Shown here: piece by piece, positions 17,729 to 26,912 of the stretch
How positions within the stretch are numbered: the first letter of the stretch is position 1
Layout of the letters: each line of letters opens with the position of its first letter
Source: Saprospiraceae bacterium
GTDB lineage: Bacteria > Bacteroidota > Bacteroidia > Chitinophagales > Saprospiraceae
DNA length: 64,000 nt
Assembly: GCA_020627705.1 (NCBI GenBank)
Contig: JAHDGJ010000017.1
Coordinates: forward strand, 1 to 64,000
Direction of reading: 5' to 3'
Made by a program: the position numbers and the translations under genes
Notes under the pieces: model-generated
Seen by the model: only the letters and a program-made list of their open reading frames with translations
What the model was told of the DNA's origin: nothing
Databases searched by the model: none

Positions 17729-19021
17729 ATGAGAATTTTATTGTGTCTTCTACTTATTGTCCCTTCGATTTTGGTTGCTCAAAATCAGACTAACATCAAA
17801 GCCAAAGTGTTAGATCTTAAGACGCAAGAGCCTGTTGTAGCCGCTAATGTGTTTGAAATCTCCAAACAAATTGGGACGATTACCGACCATAAAGGGACCT
17901 TTTATTTAGTGCTACCCAAAGCTTCGGATAGTATAACGGTATCACATATTGCTTACGAACCTTTGACCTTTGCGATTTCTGATTTAAAAAAAATAAACTA
18001 CACTATTGAGTTAAGAAAAAATGCAGAATTTATAGATCTCGTGACGATTTCAGCTAAGCCAAAAATTGATCCTATTACGACCAATACCGAATCTATCGTA
18101 GATTTTGCCGTTGAAAAAGATTACATCATTTTATTAACTCGGGAAAAAACAAAATCACGTTCACTTAAACTTCTCAATCAAGATGGACAGGAGCTGCATC
18201 ATTTAAAACTAACAGACATTAGACATATTGAGCAATTAACTACGAGTTGTATGGATTCTCATTTTTTGCTTTCTGAGAAATTTGCCTATCAACTATACAT
18301 TAAGAATGATTCCATACATATTGCTCATCAAGACCCGATCAAAAAATACAATCAATTTATTGCGAGTTGTATTGACGCCAACAGCGAATATTACTACTTC
18401 GATTATCGAAAAAAATATAATCAACTTGCAGAAATAAGAGGGGTTCATAAGTACAGTCACCAAGCCGTAAACTTCGGTTCTGTGGGAGATCAAACCAACC
18501 TAAAAAATCTAAAAGAGGACCAAAAGTATTTAGATTTCATGGACAACAAATCACATGATGAGTGGATAAATCTCACTGATAGTCATTCATTAGAAAGTTT
18601 TTATGACTTTTGGGAAAAGGCGGCACTACTAAAGTATAACTTCTATTTACCAGCAAATTGTTTTGTCCATGCCGATGAAAAAAGTGTGTATATCCTGGAC
18701 CATGAGAATCATATTTTCTACAAGTACTCCTTAAATGGAAAAAATATATTTCAGAAATCTCTGTTCTACTCCAAGAACAAAAATTGGATTGGCAAAATTT
18801 ATAAAGATCGGTTTACCGAAAAGTTGTTTACGATTCTAAAATCTGATGTTGATTATATTCTAACCGAAATTGACTTATCCTCTGGGCGTTTGCTACCAAA
18901 AGCAAACCTGGATTTATCTTATTTCGAAGATTTACAAATCTTCGACGACGTCTTGTACTTCACCAATTCGGGCTTGGTCGCAGGTCAAGAAGCAAGAATA
19001 TTAAAAAAGGTGAAATTTTAA
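17729..19021 (+). CDS. Secreted protein with carboxypeptidase-regulatory-like domain
   Basis: A signal peptide (1 to about 17, ending ILVAQ) is followed by a CarboxypepD_reg-like beta-sandwich (about 22-100, with VLDLKTQEPVVAANVFE, and ITDHKGTFYLVLP), the fold used as an N-terminal module in TonB-dependent receptors. The remaining 320 residues have no TonB plug or barrel. They contain repeated short strands, as in a beta-propeller (for example CFVHADEKSVYILDHENH). It is probably an envelope or periplasmic protein, with no specific function assigned. Its 3' end lies 3 bases from the convergent saccharopine dehydrogenase-like gene. Confidence 0.75.
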   Translation: MRILLCLLLIVPSILVAQNQTNIKAKVLDLKTQEPVVAANVFEISKQIGTITDHKGTFYLVLPKASDSITVSHIAYEPLTFAISDLKKINYTIELRKNAEFIDLVTISAKPKIDPITTNTESIVDFAVEKDYIILLTREKTKSRSLKLLNQDGQELHHLKLTDIRHIEQLTTSCMDSHFLLSEKFAYQLYIKNDSIHIAHQDPIKKYNQFIASCIDANSEYYYFDYRKKYNQLAEIRGVHKYSHQAVNFGSVGDQTNLKNLKEDQKYLDFMDNKSHDEWINLTDSHSLESFYDFWEKAALLKYNFYLPANCFVHADEKSVYILDHENHIFYKYSLNGKNIFQKSLFYSKNKNWIGKIYKDRFTEKLFTILKSDVDYILTEIDLSSGRLLPKANLDLSYFEDLQIFDDVLYFTNSGLVAGQEARILKKVKF

Positions 19022-19024
19022 TTT

Positions 19025-20164
19025 TTATTTCAACTCTAATCCTCCATAGAATTCTTTGACAAAAGGTCCGTTGATAAAACTGTCGGTAGGAATTTGACTT
19101 TGAAGAATTACCCCTTTGTGATTGCCTTGTAAAAGTATACGGGCTGCTTCGCACAAAGCACACGCTGTCGTGGTCTGAATCGCTCTGAGCATTTTGGTAC
19201 CTACCTGTACCGGTTTAATATCATATGAAGCTTCTATTCCTCTGAGCAAGCCATTGGAATCCTTACCCTTCACACAAGAGTATATAATGACCTTATCATC
19301 CTCTACCATTGGGATTTTTTCGAGCATCTCCTTTTGTAATAAGGCTATTTTATCCTTTTTGGCAAACATGGTACTCAACTTGTCCTTAACCCAATTGTAA
19401 TGCCCTCTATATCTGATGGTTTTGTAATCCAAATCACGCGCCTTTCCTTCAAAAAATTCGGGAAGATCTGCCGCTCCACCTGAAGTAAAGTTATCCTCAT
19501 AATCCTCGCCGTCAACGATAATGTTTTCAAGCCCTGACAATGCTGGGATGGTCACCTTTTCAAAATCACGTACGATATAAGCATCTTTTAGATATTCGGT
19601 TGCCACGCCAACAGGACTCCAAGTAAACGCATAGAAGTGAGGCCCTGCGGCATGCCTAGATAAGGCCCCTACTTTCATTTCAATATGATCAACGACCTCT
19701 ACGCCATACCTGGCTGTGAACTCTTCATATAAACGACATGCTAAGACATTGATGAAACCTGGCGCCAAGCCTGTTTGAAGCAAAAAGCCCGTTTTGGCCT
19801 TAGCTCCAATTTTCATTATTTGCTCTGTCTCGTTGACATATTCAGTTAAGTTGGCATAATGACATTTGAACTTTTTAGCTAGCTTAGCCATCCGTGGTGC
19901 TTCACTTCCCGGCAAACAGTCCAAAATAATATCACATTCCTTCGCCACTTTATCCAAAGCCGCCGAACTCCCTTGTTTGGGCATTAAAACAAATCGAGCA
20001 TCCTTTTTCCCTGCTCCGCTATTCACAAATTCTACCGCTTGCTTACCGGCCTTTTTGTTTATGTCCCCTAGAATTACTTTGCAATCCAAAATGTCATAAT
20101 GAGAGAGAATCAATCCTGCCGCTTGGCCAATTCCTCCACTTCCAGCAATAAATATTTTGTACAT
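19025..20164 (-). CDS. Saccharopine dehydrogenase family protein
   Basis: The N-terminus (MYKIFIAGSGGIGQAAGLI) is a Rossmann NAD(P)-binding loop. The layout (Rossmann domain, then a substrate/dimerisation domain with LQTGLAPGFINVLACRL and later TTTACALCEAARILL) matches the saccharopine dehydrogenase superfamily, 379 residues. The family catalyses NAD(P)-linked steps in lysine metabolism or related amino-acid reactions, but bacterial members are varied, so the substrate is uncertain. It stands alone on the minus strand, with a near-consensus TACCTTG upstream. Confidence 0.85.
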   Translation of the reverse strand: MYKIFIAGSGGIGQAAGLILSHYDILDCKVILGDINKKAGKQAVEFVNSGAGKKDARFVLMPKQGSSAALDKVAKECDIILDCLPGSEAPRMAKLAKKFKCHYANLTEYVNETEQIMKIGAKAKTGFLLQTGLAPGFINVLACRLYEEFTARYGVEVVDHIEMKVGALSRHAAGPHFYAFTWSPVGVATEYLKDAYIVRDFEKVTIPALSGLENIIVDGEDYEDNFTSGGAADLPEFFEGKARDLDYKTIRYRGHYNWVKDKLSTMFAKKDKIALLQKEMLEKIPMVEDDKVIIYSCVKGKDSNGLLRGIEASYDIKPVQVGTKMLRAIQTTTACALCEAARILLQGNHKGVILQSQIPTDSFINGPFVKEFYGGLELK

Positions 20165-20269
20165 CTAGATGTTTTAGTTTCTAACAATAATTTTAAAGCT
20201 GCAAGGTATGAGATTTCTACAACCTAGAAAACGTCAACTAAGGATTCTTATCCAAGGAAAGATAAATCG

Positions 20270-20297
20270 TTGATTTTTAACATATTAAATATATTTG
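20270..20297 (+). promoter_or_regulatory. Promoter of ftsK
   Basis: TTG (20270-20272) and TATATTTG (20290-20297) are spaced by 17 bases, matching the Bacteroidota -33/-7 pattern. The start codon lies about 110 bases downstream, leaving an AT-rich untranslated leader. Confidence 0.6.
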
Positions 20298-20407
20298 TAA
20301 TATATTATAATGCTTATTATCAATATTTTACACTTGTGCATTTTTTTTAATATGAAAATTTCATCATATTTGTAGCACTTAATAAAATATCCAAAAATCG
20401 ATCTCTA

Positions 20408-22972
20408 ATGGGTAAAAAGAAGAAGACGACCAAGTCTACCCGGGCTTCTAGTCGCAAAAAGATACATTTAAAGCTCAATGACGAGCGCTTTGTTAAGATC
20501 CTAGGCATTATATGCTTTCTACTTGCTCTTTATTTGGGCATAGCCTTTCTATCCTATCTGTTTACATGGAAGCTTGATCAAGATATCGTTCTCAACAACA
20601 GTTGGCAAATGCTATTTCAAGGGGATATACATGTCGAAAACCAGTTGGGAAGACTTGGTGCTATTGTATCTAACTTCTTTTTCTACTGGGGTTTTGGATT
20701 ACCCTCTTTGGTGTTGGTCTTCTTATTGATCCACCTTGGACTAAATCTTTTACAGAAAAAACCACTTCAAAAATTTTGGACTGTTACTCAATACAGTTTA
20801 CTGGGAATGGCGATTTTCTCTATCGTATTAGAGTTTGTTTTTAGAAGTTCGGATTTTAGTTGGGGCGGCGCTTTTGGACATTCATCCTACATATGGCTAA
20901 GTAATTTCCTTGGGAATGTAGGCCTTTTACTACTCCTCTTATTCTCCATGTTGGGCATTGCCGTATGGTTTTTCAATCCAAATCTAGAAAAACTGGAATT
21001 CTCTTTGGATACGGGTCGATTTGCCTTTTCTCTTCCACAATTTGAATTTTTTGGAGCCCAAGAGGATGAATTTGATTTAACTGAGAAAAAAAATAAAACA
21101 ACTAAGAGCTCAAGCTCAAAAGAAACAAAGAAGTATGTGGCTTTACAGCCCAAAACGGAGGGGCCTATCCCAGAAACCCCAGAAGTTACGGAAGGTAATG
21201 CATTTGATTTAGAATTACCTTCTGTAGCTTCTACTCCTAAAAGAACAAAGGCCAAATTACCTGTGGCCGAACTAGAAATCAGTGAAGAAAATGGCATTCC
21301 TGTCAGAGATACTGGAAAGCCTTTTGAAGAACTTAAGCCTGCAGCACCCGCTCCTCCAATTGGAGAAATGCCACCGATGGATATTCATACCCAACCCATT
21401 CCGGAAGTGCACAATAAGCCTGTGTTGCCAATACAAGAAGAAAACAGGGATCACAGCGAACCTTACGATCCGACCTTAGAACTTTCGAAGTACAAGCACC
21501 CTACCCTTGATTTGTTGGTTGACCACAGCTCTGGTAATGTCCAAATTGACAGATCGGAACTTGAAGCCAATAAGGATCAAATTATAAAGACGCTTTTAGA
21601 TTATAAGATCGAGATTACAAAGATTAGAGCTACGATTGGACCTACGGTGACATTATATGAAATTGTACCTGCACCAGGCGTAAAAATTTCTAAGATTAAA
21701 AATCTGGAAGACGATATTGCATTAAGTTTGGCGGCCTTAGGTATTCGAATCATTGCACCAATTCCAGGGAAGGGAACCATCGGTATTGAAGTACCAAACA
21801 AGAATCCTCAAATGGTAGGATTAAAGGAAGTCCTCGAATCTGATAAATTCCAAAATGCAAAAATGGACTTACCTATTGCCCTCGGTAAGACCATCGCAAA
21901 TGAAGTGTTTGTTGCCGATTTGGCCAAAATGCCTCACTTACTTATTGCGGGAGCCACGGGTCAAGGTAAATCAGTGGGTATCAATACAATTTTGATGTCT
22001 CTTCTTTACAAAAAGCATCCCTCACAGGTAAAGTTAGTCTTGGTTGACCCAAAGAAAGTGGAACTCTTCCCATATTCAGGGCTAAAAAATCATTTTTTAA
22101 GCTTTTTACCAAATGAGCCGGAGCCGATTTTGACGGAGACTTCAAAGGTCATCTATACATTGAATTCGTTGTGTTTAGAAATGGATGCTCGGTACGATTT
22201 GTTGAAAACAGCAAAGGCGAGAAACATCAAAGAATACAATAAGAAATTTACAGACCGCAAATTGAATCCACTGAACGGGCACAAGTTTATGCCTTATATA
22301 GTCTTGGTAATTGACGAGTTTGCAGATTTAATTATGACCGCCGGTAAAGAGATTGAAATGCCGATTGCACGTATTGCACAGCTTGCAAGAGCCGTTGGTA
22401 TACATCTTATTATCGCTACTCAGAGGCCTTCGGTTAATATCATTACTGGTATCATCAAAGCCAACTTCCCTGCAAGGTTAGCCTTTAAAGTAACTTCCAA
22501 AATTGACTCTAGAACGATTCTGGATGCTGGAGGCGCCGACCAATTGATCGGTCGAGGAGATATGATTCTGGCTATGGGAAGCGATAACATAAGATTACAA
22601 TGTGCATTTGTTGACACCCCCGAGGTTGAAGATGTACTCAATTATATAGAAGAGCAAAAAGGTTATCCAGAGCCCTTTTATTTGCCAGAGTATAAAACAG
22701 ATGACGATATCAGTGTAGGAGGCAATCTGAAACTATCTGATCTGGATCCAAATTTTGAAGCTGCTGCAAGACTAGTAATAAGTTCTCAATCCGGATCAAC
22801 ATCAAACATCCAGCGAAGACTATCGCTAGGTTACAATAGAGCAGGTAGAATTATGGATCAGTTAGAAGCACTAGGCATAGTAGGGCCTGCAAATGGAAGC
22901 AAACCCAGACAAGTAATGTTTATGAGTGAGATGGAATTTGATCATTTCTTCGAGAATCTCAAAAACAGCTAG
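20408..22972 (+). CDS. ftsK: DNA translocase FtsK/SpoIIIE
   Basis: FtsK pumps DNA at the septum so that chromosome dimers are resolved and the terminus clears the division plane. A basic N-terminus (MGKKKKTTKSTRASSRKK) is followed by four membrane helices (about 35-200), a Pro/Glu-rich linker (about 225-360), the RecA-like motor with Walker A GATGQGKS near residue 515 and Walker B VLVIDEFADL near 633, and a C-terminal winged-helix gamma domain (SGSTSNIQRRLSLGYNRAGRI) that reads KOPS-type orienting sites. The length of 854 residues is usual for Bacteroidota. Its end is 3 bases from the convergent hydrolase. Confidence 0.97.
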   Translation: MGKKKKTTKSTRASSRKKIHLKLNDERFVKILGIICFLLALYLGIAFLSYLFTWKLDQDIVLNNSWQMLFQGDIHVENQLGRLGAIVSNFFFYWGFGLPSLVLVFLLIHLGLNLLQKKPLQKFWTVTQYSLLGMAIFSIVLEFVFRSSDFSWGGAFGHSSYIWLSNFLGNVGLLLLLLFSMLGIAVWFFNPNLEKLEFSLDTGRFAFSLPQFEFFGAQEDEFDLTEKKNKTTKSSSSKETKKYVALQPKTEGPIPETPEVTEGNAFDLELPSVASTPKRTKAKLPVAELEISEENGIPVRDTGKPFEELKPAAPAPPIGEMPPMDIHTQPIPEVHNKPVLPIQEENRDHSEPYDPTLELSKYKHPTLDLLVDHSSGNVQIDRSELEANKDQIIKTLLDYKIEITKIRATIGPTVTLYEIVPAPGVKISKIKNLEDDIALSLAALGIRIIAPIPGKGTIGIEVPNKNPQMVGLKEVLESDKFQNAKMDLPIALGKTIANEVFVADLAKMPHLLIAGATGQGKSVGINTILMSLLYKKHPSQVKLVLVDPKKVELFPYSGLKNHFLSFLPNEPEPILTETSKVIYTLNSLCLEMDARYDLLKTAKARNIKEYNKKFTDRKLNPLNGHKFMPYIVLVIDEFADLIMTAGKEIEMPIARIAQLARAVGIHLIIATQRPSVNIITGIIKANFPARLAFKVTSKIDSRTILDAGGADQLIGRGDMILAMGSDNIRLQCAFVDTPEVEDVLNYIEEQKGYPEPFYLPEYKTDDDISVGGNLKLSDLDPNFEAAARLVISSQSGSTSNIQRRLSLGYNRAGRIMDQLEALGIVGPANGSKPRQVMFMSEMEFDHFFENLKNS

Positions 22973-22975
22973 ATT

Positions 22976-23851
22976 TTAAACTTTTACATAACCCATGAGA
23001 TCTTTAGCGGAGCTGCTTACCCCAGTTCCGCTTTTTTTATGCATAAACTCGTGGATTAACCCTTGTACGTACTCCCCTTTTAACTTATGATTTAAGCCCT
23101 CAGTTAGGATCAATTGGCTGCCTTCCAATTTCATTGATAATTCAACGGCATGTTTATACGAACTTATCCGATCACTCGTATCATGAATAATTAAAGAAGT
23201 CAAACGTATTCCTTGGGCATATTTAAGGATGTCAAAATAAGCCATACCTACACCAAACTTTTTTTTGATTACCAAATCCATTGCTTCAATCAACTCTTTT
23301 TTAAAGCCAGTCATTTTTTGGAATCCCTTCATGAATTCAGTCAGTCGTGAAGCTGTGGCTAGTAAGATAACTTTTTGGGGATAAGGCAAATCATACTCAT
23401 AAAAGGTGTGTAAAACTGCCATCGCGCCCAAAGAATGTCCAATAACTGCATGTATTTTTCTATGAGGCAACAAAATGTGATTTAATACCTCGCCATATTT
23501 TGGGATATTCAATTGCGCACCAGAGGAAAAGCCTTGTGACGGCGCATCAACCGCAATAATTTTATAAACCGAAGGATCAAGACTCTCAATCAAGGGCTTC
23601 CACCGAGCAGTATGACTTTTCCAGCCATGGACCAATACAATGATTTTATTTCCATACCCCCATTCGTACCGCGCGATTCTATTTGGACCAAAATCAAAGT
23701 AAAATTTAAGTCCACGGGTTAAGAATTGTTTTTGACTGTCATTCATTTTTGCTCTTCCTGGATAACAAAAGATTCTAAATGCCAAGGCCGCCGCCTTCCG
23801 CTCTGAAAAAAATGCTATCGCGTTGAGTATAATTCCTATTAATCTTACCAT
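22976..23851 (-). CDS. Alpha/beta hydrolase under TetR control
   Basis: The fold shows VLVHGWKSHTARW (oxyanion region), the nucleophile elbow VIGHSLGAMAV, and a late histidine in LTEGLNHKLKG. I chose the ATG giving MVRLIGIILNAI (291 residues). An upstream TTG would place the start inside the palindromic operator. The N-terminus is hydrophobic (about 1-20), suggesting membrane attachment. It lies 39 bases downstream of the tetR gene, with an operator in the gap matching the one ahead of tetR, so the pair forms a regulated unit. The substrate is unknown. An ester or acyl compound that also acts as the TetR ligand is a reasonable guess. Confidence 0.85.
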   Translation of the reverse strand: MVRLIGIILNAIAFFSERKAAALAFRIFCYPGRAKMNDSQKQFLTRGLKFYFDFGPNRIARYEWGYGNKIIVLVHGWKSHTARWKPLIESLDPSVYKIIAVDAPSQGFSSGAQLNIPKYGEVLNHILLPHRKIHAVIGHSLGAMAVLHTFYEYDLPYPQKVILLATASRLTEFMKGFQKMTGFKKELIEAMDLVIKKKFGVGMAYFDILKYAQGIRLTSLIIHDTSDRISSYKHAVELSMKLEGSQLILTEGLNHKLKGEYVQGLIHEFMHKKSGTGVSSSAKDLMGYVKV

Positions 23852-23857
23852 AACTAT

Positions 23858-23875
23858 AGATACCAATCGGTATCT
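23858..23875. promoter_or_regulatory. TetR operator copy 1, ahead of the hydrolase gene
   Basis: AGATACC-AATC-GGTATCT is a perfect 7-4-7 palindrome just before the hydrolase ATG. The same two half-sites occur ahead of the tetR gene, strongly suggesting that this regulator binds both. Confidence 0.85.
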
Positions 23876-23890
23876 TGTTTTATAAAATTT

Positions 23891-24481
23891 TTAAATCCTA
23901 TTTCTCTCTAACTCTTGTTTTAATAATTTAACTACATGAAATAAATGCATTTCTGATCTGCTCACACGTGTTAGCATTATTGCGCCTTCCAAGGAAGAAA
24001 ATACCATAGAAGCATATTCTTCCGTATTTAAGTCTTTGGATAATTGCCCATGCTTGATTCCATTGTTCAACACGCGAATTATGGAGGATTGAATTTGCTG
24101 GGCAATATGGTTGACTACCTCACAAAGGTCTGGGTTCGTATCATCTGCTTCAACCGCTGCATTTAGGAGAGGACATCCCCCGATAATCGGGCTTTGAATC
24201 GTATAGGCCATAAAATATTCAAAAATAGCCTCCATCTTTTCAAAGACATCTTTCTTTCCCTGGATCCTTTCACCTAAATTGACCCACATCTTGGCAGAAA
24301 GATGCCTTAATGCCGCTTTCTCTAATTCGGACTTATTTGTAAAATGCCGATAAATGGCTCCTTTTGTCATTCCCAATTCCTGAGTAATATCGCTTATAGA
24401 AGTTGAAGCGTAGCCCTGAAGATTAAACATCTTACCAGCTGCTTCTAAAATGGCATATCTCGTACTCTCTGGATTTCGCAT
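23891..24481 (-). CDS. TetR/AcrR family transcriptional regulator
   Basis: This 196-residue protein has the N-terminal TetR helix-turn-helix (about 10-55: RYAILEAAGKMF, then STSISDITQELGMTKGAIYRHF) and a variable ligand-binding C-terminal domain. It is a typical ligand-released repressor. The operator GATACC-n4-GGTATC occurs 7 bases upstream of its own start and again before the downstream hydrolase, so autorepression and control of the hydrolase follow directly. The inducer is not readable from sequence. Confidence 0.93.
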   Translation of the reverse strand: MRNPESTRYAILEAAGKMFNLQGYASTSISDITQELGMTKGAIYRHFTNKSELEKAALRHLSAKMWVNLGERIQGKKDVFEKMEAIFEYFMAYTIQSPIIGGCPLLNAAVEADDTNPDLCEVVNHIAQQIQSSIIRVLNNGIKHGQLSKDLNTEEYASMVFSSLEGAIMLTRVSRSEMHLFHVVKLLKQELERNRI

Positions 24482-24488
24482 AAAATAA

Positions 24489-24506
24489 AGATACCGTTTG
24501 GTATCT
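24489..24506. promoter_or_regulatory. TetR operator copy 2, ahead of tetR
   Basis: AGATACC-GTTT-GGTATCT is a perfect 7-4-7 palindrome, 7 bases upstream of the tetR start codon. Its half-sites are identical to those of the copy at the hydrolase. Confidence 0.85.
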
Positions 24507-24606
24507 TAAAAGTCAAATAATTTTCATCTTATCAATTAAACTCTTCGAAGCATACACAAATTTCATTTAGCTTTATTCCGAGCTTTTGTCAACATTTCTA
24601 CGACCT

Positions 24607-26820
24607 ATGAAAAAACTCCGTTACACCTTTTTCTTGTTTGCTTTTTTTGCATGTGATTCAACTGAGACGAAACAAACTTCTCTATTGAAGCCTATCGAAA
24701 CCCAGGAAATGGTTTCAATTTTGAAAGATATTTCCATTCAAAGCGACCCCGCTTTAAATTACAGTATGAATACTCAGCGTGCCGCATTAAGGTTAAAGCA
24801 ACTGCAAAGCGCCAATCAAAAGGATCAGGGGGGTATTTGGATTACATACTGTAACGAACTACTCAATGCGGGTGAGAATCAAAAAGTGATTTCTGAGATA
24901 GAAAATTTTATGCAACAGAGAAATTTTACCTATACCTCTCTCTTAAAAAAAGAAACGCTTAGCATCCTTGAAGTTCTAGGCATAGCCTATCTAAGGCTAG
25001 GTGAATATTCTAATTGTTTAACCAATCATAACGATGAATCCTGCATTCTTCCCTTGACTGCCAAAGGGATTCATAAAGACATTAATGGCTCAACAAAAGC
25101 TATTGAAATATTCTCGTTGCTTCACCAACAGTTCCCAAAAGATCAATATCGGTGGATTTTAAACCTTGCTCACATGACCTTAGGTCATCAGCCAAGTAAA
25201 ATTCCAAATTCGTACTATCTTGATTTCCCCAATTCAAACAAAGAGCAATCCGATTTCCCACCGTTCAAAGAAATTGCGATGAATTTGGGCGTGGCACAAA
25301 ATGGACTATCTGGTGGAGTTTGTTTTGATGATTTTAATAATGATGGGCTTTTGGACATTTTTTGCACTTCTTACGGGCTTTCTGACCAGTGCAAACTTTT
25401 TATAAATAATGGTTCCTCATTTGAAGATAGGACAGTGCAAGCCGGATTAACAGGGATTGTAAGCGGTTTAAATGCCGTACAAGCTGACTACAACAACGAC
25501 GGACATATTGATATTTTAATTTTAAGAGGAGGTTGGTTACAAAAAGGTGGACATCATCCAAATTCATTGCTTCGAAATAATGGGGACGGCAGTTTTACAG
25601 ATGTCAGTAAGTCTTCTAGAATACTGAGTTATCATCCTACACAAACAGCTTGTTGGTTTGACTTCAATCGAGATGGCTTTTTAGATTTGTTTATCGGAAA
25701 CGAATCGCGCAACGAGGACAAACATGCATGTGAGCTTTTTGTAAATCAAAAAGATGGGACTTTTAAAGAACAAGCAGCGCAACATAATTTAGGTCAAATT
25801 TATGGCTACGTAAAAGGAGTAGTTGCAGAAGATCTCAACAACGACAAGTGGCCTGAGTTATACATTTCTGTTTTAGGTGATAAAAATCGATTGTATAAAA
25901 ACAATACTGGGAAATTTGAGGATATCTCGCAGTCTTCGAATACCTCCATGCCCGTGTATAGTTTCCCCTCATGGATTTGGGATGTCAACAATGATGGTTT
26001 GAACGACATTGCTGTTTTTAGTTACGACATTCGAAATACCCAAGAGATTGCTTCTTCATTTACTCAAGAACTTTTGGACAAGCCGATACCCTTCGATAAG
26101 GCTAAACTATACATCAACAAAGGCAATTTACAATTTGAGGAACAAAGCCAAGCATTTGGCATTGATAAATGCACCTATGCTATGGGCTCAAATTATGGTG
26201 ATCTGGATAACGATGGCTGGTTGGACTTTTATATTGGCAATGGTTCTCCCCAATTGAACTCAGTAATACCAAATAGAATGTTCCGAAATGTCAATGGAAA
26301 ATCGTTTGAAGAAGTGACTTCAGCTGGTAGATTTGGACACATTCAAAAAGGCCATGGTGCAGCATTTGCTGATTTTGATCAAGATGGCGATCAGGATATT
26401 TACATGGTTATGGGTGGTGCATATGAAGGTGATTTTTTCACCAACGTTCTATTCGAAAACCCAATTCAAGAGAACAATTGGATCAATTTAGATTTAGAGG
26501 GAACCAGAACAAACAAAAAAGGACAAGGAGTCAAAATTAGGATTGAACTTGAAAACGGTCGAAATATTTATCATACGGTGGGCACAGGTGGTAGTTTTGG
26601 AGGCAACAGCTTACGATCAGAGATAGGCTTAGGAAAAGCAGAAAAAATAAAAAACCTCGAAGTGCTCTGGACCAAAAGCGTAGCGCAGAATTTCTCAGAT
26701 CTTGAAGTCAACAGCAGTTATAAAATTATTGAAGGCGATTCAATAGCACTAAAAGTAAAGTTCAAGCCACTAATTTTTAATAAGTCTACTTCCGAACATC
26801 ACCACCACCATCACCATTAA
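24607..26820 (+). CDS. FG-GAP/UnbV repeat lipoprotein with a natural seven-histidine tail
   Basis: The ATG gives 737 residues, with lipobox FFAC (Cys16). A helical TPR-like region (about 40-210) precedes seven FG-GAP/VCBS repeats, each with a calcium-type loop, such as FDDFNNDGLLDIF, FDFNRDGFLDLFI and FADFDQDGDQDIYMV. This number suits a seven-bladed propeller. An ASPIC/UnbV domain follows (about 625-715, INLDLEGTRTNKKGQGVKIR). The last seven residues are all histidine. The family is surface-exposed in Bacteroidota and often considered glycan- or protein-binding, but no reaction is known. It is followed by lolA. Confidence 0.9.
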   Translation: MKKLRYTFFLFAFFACDSTETKQTSLLKPIETQEMVSILKDISIQSDPALNYSMNTQRAALRLKQLQSANQKDQGGIWITYCNELLNAGENQKVISEIENFMQQRNFTYTSLLKKETLSILEVLGIAYLRLGEYSNCLTNHNDESCILPLTAKGIHKDINGSTKAIEIFSLLHQQFPKDQYRWILNLAHMTLGHQPSKIPNSYYLDFPNSNKEQSDFPPFKEIAMNLGVAQNGLSGGVCFDDFNNDGLLDIFCTSYGLSDQCKLFINNGSSFEDRTVQAGLTGIVSGLNAVQADYNNDGHIDILILRGGWLQKGGHHPNSLLRNNGDGSFTDVSKSSRILSYHPTQTACWFDFNRDGFLDLFIGNESRNEDKHACELFVNQKDGTFKEQAAQHNLGQIYGYVKGVVAEDLNNDKWPELYISVLGDKNRLYKNNTGKFEDISQSSNTSMPVYSFPSWIWDVNNDGLNDIAVFSYDIRNTQEIASSFTQELLDKPIPFDKAKLYINKGNLQFEEQSQAFGIDKCTYAMGSNYGDLDNDGWLDFYIGNGSPQLNSVIPNRMFRNVNGKSFEEVTSAGRFGHIQKGHGAAFADFDQDGDQDIYMVMGGAYEGDFFTNVLFENPIQENNWINLDLEGTRTNKKGQGVKIRIELENGRNIYHTVGTGGSFGGNSLRSEIGLGKAEKIKNLEVLWTKSVAQNFSDLEVNSSYKIIEGDSIALKVKFKPLIFNKSTSEHHHHHHH

Positions 26821-26900
26821 TTCGGTTACAATCTTAACACCCTCATAACGAATCTTTGGACTCTATGCTCGTCTTAAAAACAACTTAGCCTTTGAGGCGT

Positions 26901-26908
26901 TAATTTTG
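26901..26908 (+). promoter_or_regulatory. -7 element abutting the lolA start codon
   Basis: TAATTTTG is an exact TAnnTTTG match ending only 4 bases before the ATG, so the transcript would be leaderless or nearly so. I see no TTG at the -33 distance. Confidence 0.5.
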
Positions 26909-26912
26909 TACT

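Noticed and set aside
24607-26820. His-tag as vector contamination
   Set aside because: The run is in frame at the end of a complete UnbV-domain protein with native flanks and no vector sequence nearby.
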